DNA from: a virus | DNA: 29,470 nucleotides | Direction: 5' to 3' (one strand) | IMG/VR virus record: IMGVR_UViG_3300044675_001527 | Location: 1-29,470 of that record | In this document: piece after piece, positions 1 to 5,545 of the stretch | Layout: every line of letters begins with the position of its first letter | Position numbering within the stretch: the stretch's first letter is position 1 | Position numbers and translations under genes: made by a program | Notes under the pieces: generated by a model | What the model saw: only the letters and a program-made list of their open reading frames with translations | The model's database searches: none | Told to the model about the DNA's origin: nothing

Positions 1-714
1 CTCGCCATCAATGCCTAAGTCGATCTCGTCTTCTTTGGCTGTCGCCCATACCCTGTTGGCATCCTTGGTATTGGCGGCAGGGTAGTAGTCGATGTCGCCA
101 GTTTCCTCAAAGGTTGTCAGTCGGTTGGCAAAGTCTGTTGTTTTGCTTTCAATCTGCTCTTTGGTTTCGCCATGGGGTTTGAACAGGAAGATGCGCAATT
201 CCACACCTGAGTACAGGCAACCGATTGCTGCCCAACTCAGACCAGTACACATCAACACGCCCTGCACTTGGATTGGCCCACGGTATAGGGGAAGTTGATC
301 CTCTGGATGACCACGAGTCAGCTTGGATTCCAATACACCATTGCCAATCAGCGCAATGCTGTCAGCGCCAACCACATAGATACCTTTGCTGGGATCATGC
401 TGGATGACCACATTTTCTTCTGGTGTACCGATGGCATCAGCACTAGCGGCAAGTGGCAGGTGCGGGTGGGTGAAGGCAGTGTCGGGCATGACGTAGCTCT
501 TCAGCCCAAGGCGCTTTGCCATCTCAGCAATGATGGCTGGCTCCAAGGCATTGCCCCAGTCTGCCGCTTCACCTGCTTGGGTACGAGGATCTTCACCCCG
601 CATGGCTTTCATGCAAAAGGTAAGGACATCGTTGGGTGTGCTGTAAGGGCTGACACCAAAAAGGCTGGGTAATTGTGAGCAAGACAGCATGGTGTCCGAG
701 GTAAGCTTAGGCAT
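1..714 (-). CDS. YqaJ/lambda-exonuclease-like phage recombinase (C-terminus cut by window edge)
   Basis: This minus-strand frame stays open from its ATG at 714 to the window edge, giving 238 residues with the C-terminus missing. The order of motifs fits the YqaJ viral-recombinase (PD-(D/E)XK) fold: G54-N-A-L-E58, the aspartate D93 in LAASADAIG, the E129-S-K131 pair, and then GPIQVQGVLMCTG with Q149/Q151, the usual helix after the active site. Such enzymes resect double-stranded DNA ends 5' to 3' for annealing-type recombination or replication of phage DNA. The start overlaps the stop of the upstream winged-helix gene by 8 bases, so the two are probably translationally coupled in a leftward operon. 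The family call is by motif reading only. Another PD-(D/E)XK nuclease is possible, but the combination is typical. Confidence 0.82.
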   Translation of the reverse strand, partial: MPKLTSDTMLSCSQLPSLFGVSPYSTPNDVLTFCMKAMRGEDPRTQAGEAADWGNALEPAIIAEMAKRLGLKSYVMPDTAFTHPHLPLAASADAIGTPEENVVIQHDPSKGIYVVGADSIALIGNGVLESKLTRGHPEDQLPLYRGPIQVQGVLMCTGLSWAAIGCLYSGVELRIFLFKPHGETKEQIESKTTDFANRLTTFEETGDIDYYPAANTKDANRVWATAKEDEIDLGIDGE

Positions 715-1015
715 TGTGAAACTCCTTGATGATGAGAACCCGCTGTTTTCTTCCTGATCGACCAGGGCGGGTGAACCCAGTGTCAATGATGTAACCCTTG
801 TCCAGCAAAGATCTGAATCGGGCTGTCACTGTAGAGTAGGGGTAGCTCGTTAGATGAGCTAGTACCTCGTCTTGAATGCATCCCTGTGGATAACCTGCGA
901 TCACCTCGTAAACAATCTGCTCCATGTTTGTCGTGTTGACAGACTTGGCGGCTTCCTGACTGGTGTGGGGGTCGTTGCGGCGTACAAGTTTTTTCCAAAT
1001 TGTGCCGAATTCCAT
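707..1015 (-). CDS. Small winged-helix DNA-binding protein
   Basis: The protein has 102 residues from the ATG at 1015. That start is preferred over an in-frame upstream ATG at 1060 because a good AAGGAG ribosome site lies just upstream of it (rightward strand 1022-1027). The middle reads as a winged helix: a first helix MEQIVYEVIAGYP, then QDEVLAHL and YSTVTARFRSLLDKGYI as the turn and recognition helices, and a basic wing TRPGRSGRKQRVLI. It is the first gene of the leftward operon ahead of the recombinase, with an 8-base overlap. A regulatory or replication-accessory role is inferred from the fold and position. The exact family is not recognised. Confidence 0.7.
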   Translation of the reverse strand: MEFGTIWKKLVRRNDPHTSQEAAKSVNTTNMEQIVYEVIAGYPQGCIQDEVLAHLTSYPYSTVTARFRSLLDKGYIIDTGFTRPGRSGRKQRVLIIKEFHNA

Positions 1016-1046
1016 TGAACTCTCCTTAATAGGTAGGTTGTTTGCC

Positions 1047-1071
1047 TTGCATGATTGCAAAGTGATAGCAT
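1047..1071. promoter_or_regulatory. Palindrome plus TGATAGCAT motif upstream of the leftward operon
   Basis: TTGCA and TGCAA (1047-1051 and 1056-1060) form a perfect inverted repeat with a 4-base spacer, followed at once by TGATAGCAT (1063-1071). The 17-mer TTGCA-N3-TGATAGCAT at 1055-1071 recurs with only three mismatches at 6731-6747, upstream of another operon. The site lies 32-56 bases before the ATG at 1015, where an operator for the leftward operon would be expected. Confidence 0.45.
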
Positions 1072-1115
1072 CTTACAACACCAATGGATGCTGATTTTCT
1101 AGGTACTTTCCCTAG

Positions 1116-1142
1116 TTGCATAAAATCAATGTGATATAGAAT
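1116..1142 (+). promoter_or_regulatory. Candidate promoter for the RHH gene, giving a near-leaderless mRNA
   Basis: TTGCAT (1116-1121) and TAGAAT (1137-1142) are separated by 15 bases. Transcription would begin within a few bases of the ATG at 1150, and no ribosome binding site precedes that ATG. The spacer is shorter than ideal. A very similar arrangement (TTGCTT, 16 bases, TAGAATTGG, ATG) precedes the cupin gene at 9267. Confidence 0.4.
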
Positions 1143-1149
1143 TGATAGC

Positions 1150-1359
1150 ATGAAACATACATTCAACAAACCAAAGATCGAAACCCAACAATTGCTTGTT
1201 CGGGTACGTCCACAGGCTAAGGTGCTGTTGCAAAAAGCATCCATTGACCAGCGTAAAAGCCAGTCTGCCATTGTTGAGACTCTGATAATTGATGGCTTGT
1301 CTGCCGTCTATTCATCTTCCGACGACAGGATTCAAGCTTTTTTAAAGGGATCAGTATGA
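1150..1359 (+). CDS. Ribbon-helix-helix (CopG/Arc-like) transcriptional regulator
   Basis: This 69-residue protein has the ribbon-helix-helix layout. A basic N-terminus leads to a beta-strand (QLLVRVRPQAK), then helix A (AKVLLQKASIDQ) and helix B (SQSAIVETLIIDGLSAVY). Such proteins dimerise, insert the paired strand into the major groove and usually repress their own promoter. No Shine-Dalgarno sequence is seen before the ATG. Instead a TGATAGCAT motif (1143-1151) overlaps the start codon, and a TAGAAT box lies 7 bases upstream, so the mRNA may be leaderless and autoregulated. It opens the rightward early gene run and overlaps the next gene by ATGA. Fold is seen in the sequence; target sites are inference. 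Confidence 0.72.
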   Translation: MKHTFNKPKIETQQLLVRVRPQAKVLLQKASIDQRKSQSAIVETLIIDGLSAVYSSSDDRIQAFLKGSV

Positions 1360-1565
1360 CCAAATGGATGCCACCTGAAGGAACCAAAATCACTTTGCCA
1401 AGTGTGCGTTTGACTTCTGAAAATTTTAAGTACCAGCGTGGTGCTGATGTGCAGGCTACATGGCGCAAGGCTGGGTGGACACCACCATCAATTACTTTGC
1501 CCCCACCACCTCCCGAAAAGGAAGTGAACCTGCCATTTATCAAGCCATTGAGGGCTGTCAAATGA
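1356..1565 (+). CDS. Small hypothetical protein with a proline-rich C-terminal half
   Basis: The protein has 69 residues. Its ATG overlaps the RHH stop by ATGA, with AAAGGG about 7 bases upstream. It begins MTKWMPPEGTKITLPSVRLT and carries a run of prolines in SITLPPPPPEKEV before a basic end. No known domain, signal peptide or membrane segment is recognised. Its place in an overlapping operon between the RHH regulator and the RusA module supports it as a real gene, but its function is unknown. Confidence 0.6.
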   Translation: MTKWMPPEGTKITLPSVRLTSENFKYQRGADVQATWRKAGWTPPSITLPPPPPEKEVNLPFIKPLRAVK

Positions 1566-1822
1566 CGTTTGAGGATGCCAAGCGCATCTTAGACAGCGTG
1601 AAAGAGGGTAGACCAGTACCAGACAGCGTGGTCAACCGAGCCATGCAAATAACAGGGGATCTTGATGACTTTGATGGTGAATTTTGTCGTTTGTGGAGAG
1701 CCTGTGGGGAAAGGCAGACCGAGATTCGCTCGTCAAGGGGGATTTGTGAAGACGTATACGCCCAAGAAGACAGCGGATTGGGAGCAGGAGATAGCTCAAG
1801 CAGCCAAGCATGCCATGGGTAG
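1562..1822 (+). CDS. Hypothetical protein overlapping the start of rusA
   Basis: The ATG at 1562 overlaps the preceding stop and has GAGGG (1550-1554) seven bases upstream. The first 34 residues (MTFEDAKRILDSVKEGRPVP onward) read like a genuine helical protein with good codon use. The frame then continues about 158 bases into the rusA gene in another frame and stops at 1820-1822, giving 86 residues. The C-terminal half is Ser/Gly/Arg-rich and looks like a shadow of rusA. Either this is a true overlapping pair or the protein's natural end has been lost. No family is recognised. Confidence 0.45.
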   Translation: MTFEDAKRILDSVKEGRPVPDSVVNRAMQITGDLDDFDGEFCRLWRACGERQTEIRSSRGICEDVYAQEDSGLGAGDSSSSQACHG

Positions 1823-2090
1823 CCAAGATCCTTTGGACACGCCTATAGCCCTGTCTGTGCGGGTCTACAAGACTATCCCTGTCAGTTGGTCAAAGGCCAA
1901 GCGCCAGCAAGCTGAGTCTGGAGAGCAAAGACCAGTGGGCAAGCCTGATCTGGACAACTACATCAAGGCAATCATGGATGCTGGCAACGGCATCTTGTGG
2001 GTGGATGACAGCCAGGTGTGCGAGTTGCACAGCAGTAAGGCATATGGTTCTCCTCGGATTGAGGTAACAGTATTGGAGTTATTGCCATGA
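1665..2090 (+). CDS. rusA: RusA-like Holliday junction resolvase
   Basis: The product has 141 residues. The ATG at 1665 is chosen over a TTG at 1662 because AGGGG (1654-1658) lies six bases before it. The RusA signature is present: the N-terminal loop CGEPVGKGRPRF (residues 10-21), then KPDLDNYIKAIMDA with D95 and D97, and WVDDSQV with D114/D115. These are the acidic metal-binding residues of the family. RusA dimers cut four-way junctions symmetrically. Phages use them to resolve recombination intermediates or debranch DNA before packaging, which fits with the YqaJ-type nuclease on the opposite strand. Length is close to the 120-residue E. coli protein. The gene overlaps the next one by ATGA. 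Confidence 0.9.
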   Translation: MTLMVNFVVCGEPVGKGRPRFARQGGFVKTYTPKKTADWEQEIAQAAKHAMGSQDPLDTPIALSVRVYKTIPVSWSKAKRQQAESGEQRPVGKPDLDNYIKAIMDAGNGILWVDDSQVCELHSSKAYGSPRIEVTVLELLP

Positions 2091-2251
2091 TTGAAGAAAC
2101 ATTGGAGCAGCGCATCTCTTATCTTGAACAGCAGTTTGAGCAATTAGCTGAGGCTTTTAATGCCAATAGTCAATTGATGGTGATGATGGCAAGGGAACTC
2201 AAGCGCATTAAGGATCTAATGATTGATGAAGATCCTATGGGGCTGCAGTAA
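2087..2251 (+). CDS. Small helical hypothetical protein
   Basis: This 54-residue frame starts at an ATG overlapping the rusA stop (ATGA) and ends TAATG into the next gene. It is almost wholly helical with a coiled-coil-like heptad pattern (LEQRISYLEQQFEQLAEAF), then a Met-rich stretch and an acidic end. Tight overlaps on both sides support translation. No family is recognised. Confidence 0.55.
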   Translation: MIEETLEQRISYLEQQFEQLAEAFNANSQLMVMMARELKRIKDLMIDEDPMGLQ

Positions 2252-2448
2252 TGGGTGGAGCCAGGAAAGGTGCGGGTCGCAAGCCGATCCAAATTGACGA
2301 GCGCAGAGCATTTAGCCTGCATGACCAAGGGTTCAGCAAGAAAGAGATTGCCATCAGGTTCGGCGTTAACTACAACAGTCTGAGAACAATCTTTCGCAAG
2401 GCTGGTAGGTTCACAGTGTCAGCCAAGAGGAAAACAAATGGAACTTAA
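2251..2448 (+). CDS. Small helix-turn-helix protein
   Basis: The protein has 65 residues. It opens with the basic GGARKGAGRKP tract common to small phage and terminase-associated DNA-binding proteins. A homeodomain/resolvase-like helix-turn-helix follows (residues about 22-50: AFSLHDQGFSKKEIAIRFGV then NYNSLRTIFRKAG). It starts at the overlapping TAATG with the previous gene and runs 11 bases into the next. DNA binding is a reasonable inference, but the target and role are unknown. It could be a middle-gene regulator. Confidence 0.6.
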   Translation: MGGARKGAGRKPIQIDERRAFSLHDQGFSKKEIAIRFGVNYNSLRTIFRKAGRFTVSAKRKTNGT

Positions 2449-2725
2449 CGATTGGGAAACAGGCAGTGTGTCTCGCAGGTTGGCTGTTGAGCATTCGCTT
2501 AACCGCAAGCGACAGATAGATGTACTGATTAACTTGGAGACAAGAATGGCAGAGTTAAAGCAGCGTGTTGAGCAGGAGATCAAGCCAGTAACAGCACAAG
2601 AGTTCTACGAGGTGTTGCGCAACACAGTCATTGAAGAAGTGGCGGCAGAGATAGAGAAGATGACTGGCTTTGGTGCTGACACCATTGACAGCTTGACGAT
2701 ATATGTAAGGGCAATGAAGAAATGA
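2438..2725 (+). CDS. Hypothetical protein, 95 residues
   Basis: The ATG at 2438 lies inside the end of the previous gene, with AGAGGA about 8 bases upstream. The protein is hydrophilic and largely helical, with a possible coiled coil (RKRQIDVLINLETRMAELKQ) and a C-terminal segment EEVAAEIEKMTGFGADTIDS. No catalytic motif or known domain is recognised. Its stop is coupled to the next gene by ATGA. Confidence 0.55.
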   Translation: MELNDWETGSVSRRLAVEHSLNRKRQIDVLINLETRMAELKQRVEQEIKPVTAQEFYEVLRNTVIEEVAAEIEKMTGFGADTIDSLTIYVRAMKK

Positions 2726-2895
2726 AAACGAAGAATGCATTTGAATGGCGTAATGAGCCAAGCATATGGACAAGGGACAAAGAGCTGAGGCAGGTAGCTG
2801 CTGGGCATGTGCTTGGCAAAGCTTCAAGGGAGCGCATTAGCCTGACAGAGAAGAAGCAGGTCAATATATATTCAAGGGCAAGGCAAAGCAAATAA
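2722..2895 (+). CDS. Small basic hypothetical protein
   Basis: This is a 57-residue frame from an ATG that overlaps the previous stop (AAATGA). It is rich in Trp, Arg and Lys (FEWRNEPSIWTRDKELRQVA), as seen in short phage nucleic-acid-associated proteins, but no fold is recognised. It ends TAAAGGAG, the last bases of which are the ribosome site of the next gene, so the layout is compact and operon-like. Confidence 0.5.
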   Translation: MKTKNAFEWRNEPSIWTRDKELRQVAAGHVLGKASRERISLTEKKQVNIYSRARQSK

Positions 2896-2906
2896 AGGAG
2901 ACAGGC

Positions 2907-3014
2907 ATGGTTTCAGTTATTCTTATGTTTCTTGGTGGTGTCATTACAGTTGGTTCTTTATTTTTAATGGCACAAGTACTGTTGTTCTTACAAGATGTTG
3001 ATGAAGAACGCTGA
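2907..3014 (+). CDS. Single-span membrane peptide
   Basis: The product has 35 residues, behind a strong AAAGGAG site. Residues 2-28 are one hydrophobic span (starting VSVILMFLGGVITVGSLFLM), followed by an acidic tail QDVDEERS-like end (LQDVDEER). The N-terminus carries no positive charge, so topology is unclear. Phage peptides of this type include lysis regulators and superinfection-exclusion peptides, but nothing here points to one of these roles. Confidence 0.5.
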   Translation: MVSVILMFLGGVITVGSLFLMAQVLLFLQDVDEER

Positions 3015-3195
3015 TCCTGAGCATTACGAAGCTTTGCTGGCGCACTTGGTATGGATGGCAAGAATGCCTGCTGCCAAGGCGCATGCTTGGTTCCGTGTGC
3101 AAGAGCTGGAAAAAGAGCCGTATGGCTTTTATGTGGGCATACAAGATGAGTTCTTGTCAATCATGCGCAAAGACAAGCCAGCAGAAAATGCTTGA
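3001..3195 (+). CDS. Hypothetical protein, about 64 residues
   Basis: The frame overlaps the end of the membrane peptide gene, so translation is probably coupled. ATG codons at 2995 and 3001 are both possible. 3001 (MKNADPEHYEALLAHLVW) is preferred because residues from here look conserved, but neither has a clear ribosome site. The protein is a compact, mixed-charge helical protein ending EFLSIMRKDKPAENA. No domain is recognised. It is the last gene before a 397-base gene-free stretch. Confidence 0.55.
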   Translation: MKNADPEHYEALLAHLVWMARMPAAKAHAWFRVQELEKEPYGFYVGIQDEFLSIMRKDKPAENA

Positions 3196-3592
3196 AATTG
3201 CCAGACAAAATTGCCAAATCGTTGGCGCAGAAATCTAGGAAATAATTTCATGGCCCCAACATGGGTGGTATCTTTTGACCCCCATCGGCATGCTAGTAGG
3301 TAATTTCTCTCACTGTGCATGCATACAGGCATTGTCAAAAATCACCCAAAATCAGCGAGTTGAAAACAGAATAGTTAATTTCGCTGTTAGGCATGGGAAA
3401 ACCTGCCAGCAGGGGCAGCAGATCAGCAGCCAGTCAGCGCAGGGCTGTTGCATTTTCGTAGACAGTCAATAAATAAATTCAAATATTAGGGTAAGCACCT
3501 ATTACATACAGCAGGTGGCTGCGTTATATTCTGTGCATCGGTTAGCAATTCAGCGCCGATACATTCTGAAACCACCTATTAAGGGGCTTGCA
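3196..3592. other. Gene-free control region before the plasmid-like operon
   Basis: No convincing gene was found. The 65-codon frame at 3275-3472 lacks a ribosome site and has unnatural composition. Base and word use shift here from the early-gene style to a GCAG/CAGG-rich style. The region holds the promoter at 3502-3530 and two copies of CACCTATTA (3496-3504 and 3573-3581), one abutting the promoter's -35 box and one just before the ribosome site of the next gene. These are possible binding sites. Confidence 0.5.
3502..3530 (+). promoter_or_regulatory. Sigma70-like promoter of the plasmid-like operon
   Basis: TTACAT (3502-3507) and TATATT (3525-3530) are separated by exactly 17 bases. Transcription would start near 3537, leaving a leader of about 56 bases before the ATG at 3593. 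Confidence 0.55.
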
Positions 3593-3754
3593 ATGAGAAA
3601 AGACTATTCATTCACTATGTATTTTGGGCTTAAAGCCTGCCTGTGTTTTATCGGATATGCATTCGGTACACAGGATTTTGCGTTTTTATGGGCTGCTGTC
3701 GGTTCGCTGCTGTTCATGCCTGCTGTTGCATATCTCGAAAACCAAGGGGCATAA
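3593..3754 (+). CDS. Small two-span membrane protein
   Basis: The 53-residue product starts at ATG 3593 behind AAGGGG (3581-3586), six bases upstream. In-frame upstream ATGs lie in or before the promoter and are not used. Two hydrophobic stretches (YFGLKACLCFIGYAFG and FAFLWAAVGSLLFMPAVAY) suggest a short hairpin membrane protein. The function is not recognised. It is the first gene of the operon that runs to the terminator at 5508. Confidence 0.55.
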   Translation: MRKDYSFTMYFGLKACLCFIGYAFGTQDFAFLWAAVGSLLFMPAVAYLENQGA

Positions 3755-3755
3755 C

Positions 3756-3947
3756 ATGAAAATTACTATACGTTTAGATAAAAATTATGGTAATTGGGTG
3801 GTTTACCCTGTGTGTCAACAGGCCCAGTTATTCGCAGCCATTGCAGGCACTAAAACCCTGAAAGAAACAACCTTAGATCAAATAATCCAATTGGGCTATG
3901 AAATACAGGTAGCACAGGATCAAATTAAATGGCAGGTGGCAGCATGA
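3756..3947 (+). CDS. Hypothetical protein, 63 residues
   Basis: The ATG lies one base after the previous stop, with AGGGGC upstream. The protein has a beta-rich start (MKITIRLDKNYGNWVVYPV) and a helical end, and finishes QVAA. The final bases GGTGGCAGCATGA serve both as its C-terminus and as the ribosome site and start of the next gene. The same junction recurs at 4939-4951. No family is recognised. Confidence 0.55.
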   Translation: MKITIRLDKNYGNWVVYPVCQQAQLFAAIAGTKTLKETTLDQIIQLGYEIQVAQDQIKWQVAA

Positions 3948-4099
3948 ATGACGATAAACAGCCCAACTACAGCAGCACGGATGCCGAAATAGTGCATTAT
4001 TTCGACACACACCTAAACCTTACCCTGCGTGAATTGTCAGATATGACTGGCAGGTCAATCAAAGATCTTAAGCGCTTAATTATGGGGGGTGCAGCATGA
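3944..4099 (+). CDS. Small HTH-like hypothetical protein
   Basis: The product has 51 residues, coupled at both ends by ATGA overlaps. The stretch LTLRELSDMTGRSIKDLKRL (residues 26-45) resembles a helix-turn-helix of the type found in small plasmid and phage proteins, although no other domain is present. A DNA-binding role is only inferred. Codon use (CTA, CAG, AGG) matches the other genes of this island. Confidence 0.5.
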   Translation: MNDDKQPNYSSTDAEIVHYFDTHLNLTLRELSDMTGRSIKDLKRLIMGGAA

Positions 4100-4290
4100 A
4101 TTATCTTGAAACACAGCAGGCCATGCTAGTTAATGCCCTAGCCCTAGCCATTACTGCGCCCAGCGACAGTAAAGCGCAGCAGGCCACGCAGATAGCCCTA
4201 CAGTTAACGCAGGGCTTAACAGAAAAGCAGGTAGATCTATGCAAAAAAGCAGCCCTAGTATTAATCGAGGTAAACCATGCGACACACTAA
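4096..4290 (+). CDS. Hypothetical helical protein, 64 residues
   Basis: The protein starts at an ATGA overlap behind GGGGGGTGCAGC. It is all-helical and Ala/Gln/Leu-rich (ETQQAMLVNALALAITAPSD), with every glutamine encoded by CAG and most leucines by CTA or TTA, unlike the virion genes. It overlaps the GP88 gene by 14 bases. Function is unknown. Confidence 0.5.
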   Translation: MNYLETQQAMLVNALALAITAPSDSKAQQATQIALQLTQGLTEKQVDLCKKAALVLIEVNHATH

Positions 4291-4951
4291 AACAGCAGCA
4301 GCAGTAAAGATTAGCATTACATCTAAGCTTGATGGGATCCGTTCATGGTCGCTGCAGGCCCTAGATACCTGCCCTGGCAGTATTGAAAGCCCTGGCGTTT
4401 TGGTAGACGCATGCAAGGGCTGCTATGCAACTACAGGGTTTTATGCCATGCAGACAGTTAAAGCCCCTAGGGAATTTAACCGTATTGACTGGCAGCGCAT
4501 GGCATGGGCTGACGATATGGTGCAGGCACTGGCAAAGGATAGCTATTTTCGGTGGTTTGATAGTGGCGACATGTACACCTTAGCACTGGCAGAAAAGATC
4601 CTAGAAGTAATGCAGCGTACACCATGGGTAAAGCACTGGCTACCTACACGCATGCATAAATTCCCTAAGTACAGGCAGGTGTTAACAGCCATGGCTGCAT
4701 TGTCTAATGTATCGGTTAGGTTTAGCAGTGACAGCATACAGGGGCAGTTTACTAAGGGGCTGCATGGTTCCGTCATAGTGGCAGACAGCGACAGCCTGCC
4801 CAAAGGGGTGACATTGTGCAGGGCTTACGAGAATGCAGGGCAGTGCAGCGGATGCCGTGCCTGCTGGGACAAAAAAGTAAAGGTTATCGCATATCCTGCC
4901 CATGGCAAGAAAATGCATAAAGTAATTCAATTAAAGCAGGTGGCAGCATGA
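4277..4951 (+). CDS. GP88-family (mycobacteriophage gene 88-like) cysteine protein
   Basis: This 224-residue protein begins at ATG 4277, with GAGG seven bases upstream. It has the layout of the phage GP88 family: CPGS near residue 33, then a CKGCYA motif, the segment YFRWFDSGDMY (family usually hydrophobic-x-SGD-F/Y), WLPTR, then NVSVRFSSD, and a C-terminal cluster C-x-GC-x-ACW. The clustered cysteines suggest bound metal or an Fe-S centre, and the barrel-like strand pattern has been compared to radical-SAM-type folds. I regard that as inference. The biochemical role of the family is not established. It is the largest gene of the plasmid-like operon and is coupled to a membrane peptide downstream. 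Confidence 0.68.
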   Translation: MRHTKTAAAVKISITSKLDGIRSWSLQALDTCPGSIESPGVLVDACKGCYATTGFYAMQTVKAPREFNRIDWQRMAWADDMVQALAKDSYFRWFDSGDMYTLALAEKILEVMQRTPWVKHWLPTRMHKFPKYRQVLTAMAALSNVSVRFSSDSIQGQFTKGLHGSVIVADSDSLPKGVTLCRAYENAGQCSGCRACWDKKVKVIAYPAHGKKMHKVIQLKQVAA

Positions 4952-5028
4952 AAGAAAAGATCCTAGACATTCTCGCAGCGATAGCCATGGGTTTGATGCT
5001 GTCGTTCTTTTTGTTTTACAGGGGTTGA
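4948..5028 (+). CDS. 26-residue single-span membrane peptide
   Basis: The ATG overlaps the GP88 stop (ATGA) after the ribosome-site-like GGTGGCAGC. The peptide is MKEKILDILA, then a hydrophobic span ending FFLFYRG. It ends as the AGGGG site of the next gene begins. The short length makes it uncertain, but the coupling at both ends and the positive-inside N-terminus argue for translation. Confidence 0.42.
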   Translation: MKEKILDILAAIAMGLMLSFFLFYRG

Positions 5029-5030
5029 CC

Positions 5031-5267
5031 ATGCAAAAAACCATGATAGCTAAATATCGGGGAACCTGCGCCATATCGGGAGCGCCGATAAGGCCAGGGG
5101 ATGAAATAACTTATGACACTGCCACCAAAAAAGCATGGTTCAGCGAGCCAGGCGATTGTCGGGTTGACACGATAACCCTAAACGAGCAGGGCAGATATCG
5201 CATGTTTACTCGTAATGCAGCAGGCAGGTGCATCGATGCCCCATGCTGCGGATGCTGCACTATTTAA
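5031..5267 (+). CDS. Hypothetical protein with Cys-rich C-terminus
   Basis: The protein has 78 residues. The ATG at 5031 sits six bases after AGGGG (5020-5024) and is preferred over a TTG at 5025. The N-terminal part MIAKYRGTCAISGAPIRPGD resembles the treble-clef or PARP-finger-like small domain (C-x2-SG-x-PI-x2-GDEI) that is common in short phage proteins. The C-terminus is APCCGCCTI, a tight cysteine cluster that could bind metal. Its role is unknown. The stop codon overlaps the AAGGGG ribosome site of the next gene. Confidence 0.55.
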   Translation: MQKTMIAKYRGTCAISGAPIRPGDEITYDTATKKAWFSEPGDCRVDTITLNEQGRYRMFTRNAAGRCIDAPCCGCCTI

Positions 5268-5276
5268 GGGGCTGCT

Positions 5277-5489
5277 ATGACATTCGATCAATTTGAAGCC
5301 CTGGCAGTACTGGCAAGATTAAAGCCTGGCAGTAAAGCCTGGCTATCAGCGAAGTTATGCATTGTCTTTAATCGTACCCAGCAAAATGCAGCAGCCCTAG
5401 TAGAGTGTAGACAGTCAACAGTCAGCGCAGCAGTCAGGAAAATCAGGGCAGCGCAGCGATTAGCTAACCATGGCGCAGACAGACATTAA
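5277..5489 (+). CDS. TrfB/KorA-like plasmid-type transcriptional repressor
   Basis: This 70-residue protein starts behind AAGGGG (5266-5271). Its pattern matches the HTH of the TrfB/KorA family of IncP plasmid global regulators: FDQFEALAVLARLKPGSKAW, then VFNRTQQNAAALVECRQSTV and SAAVRKIRAAQR, where KorA has GQ-x-LVDGKPQATFA-x-LG-x-TRGAVSQAVHRV. The longer dimerisation tail of KorA is absent. It is the last gene of its operon, directly before an intrinsic terminator, and would be expected to repress one or more island promoters. Family by pattern is fairly sure; the targets are inference. Confidence 0.65.
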   Translation: MTFDQFEALAVLARLKPGSKAWLSAKLCIVFNRTQQNAAALVECRQSTVSAAVRKIRAAQRLANHGADRH

Positions 5490-5507
5490 ACCCAGCTAAC
5501 CCTTAAC

Positions 5508-5530
5508 AGCCCCTTAATTGGGGCTTTTTT
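5508..5530 (+). terminator. Intrinsic terminator after the KorA-like gene
   Basis: AGCCCC (5508-5513) and GGGGCT (5520-5525) form a perfect six-base stem around a TTAATT loop, followed by a T run to 5530. Confidence 0.9.
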
Positions 5531-5545
5531 ATGCCTGCTTACAAT
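5518..5545 (+). promoter_or_regulatory. Possible promoter for the initiator-like gene
   Basis: TTGGGG (5518-5523) and TACAAT (5540-5545) are 16 bases apart, with the -35 box inside the terminator stem. The start of transcription would fall at about 5552, next to an in-frame ATG at 5553. The -35 match is weak, so this is tentative. Confidence 0.3.

Noticed and set aside
3275-3472. 65-codon frame in the region before the plasmid-like operon
   Set aside because: No ribosome site, unnatural composition, and it overlaps a likely control region. Left as gene-free.
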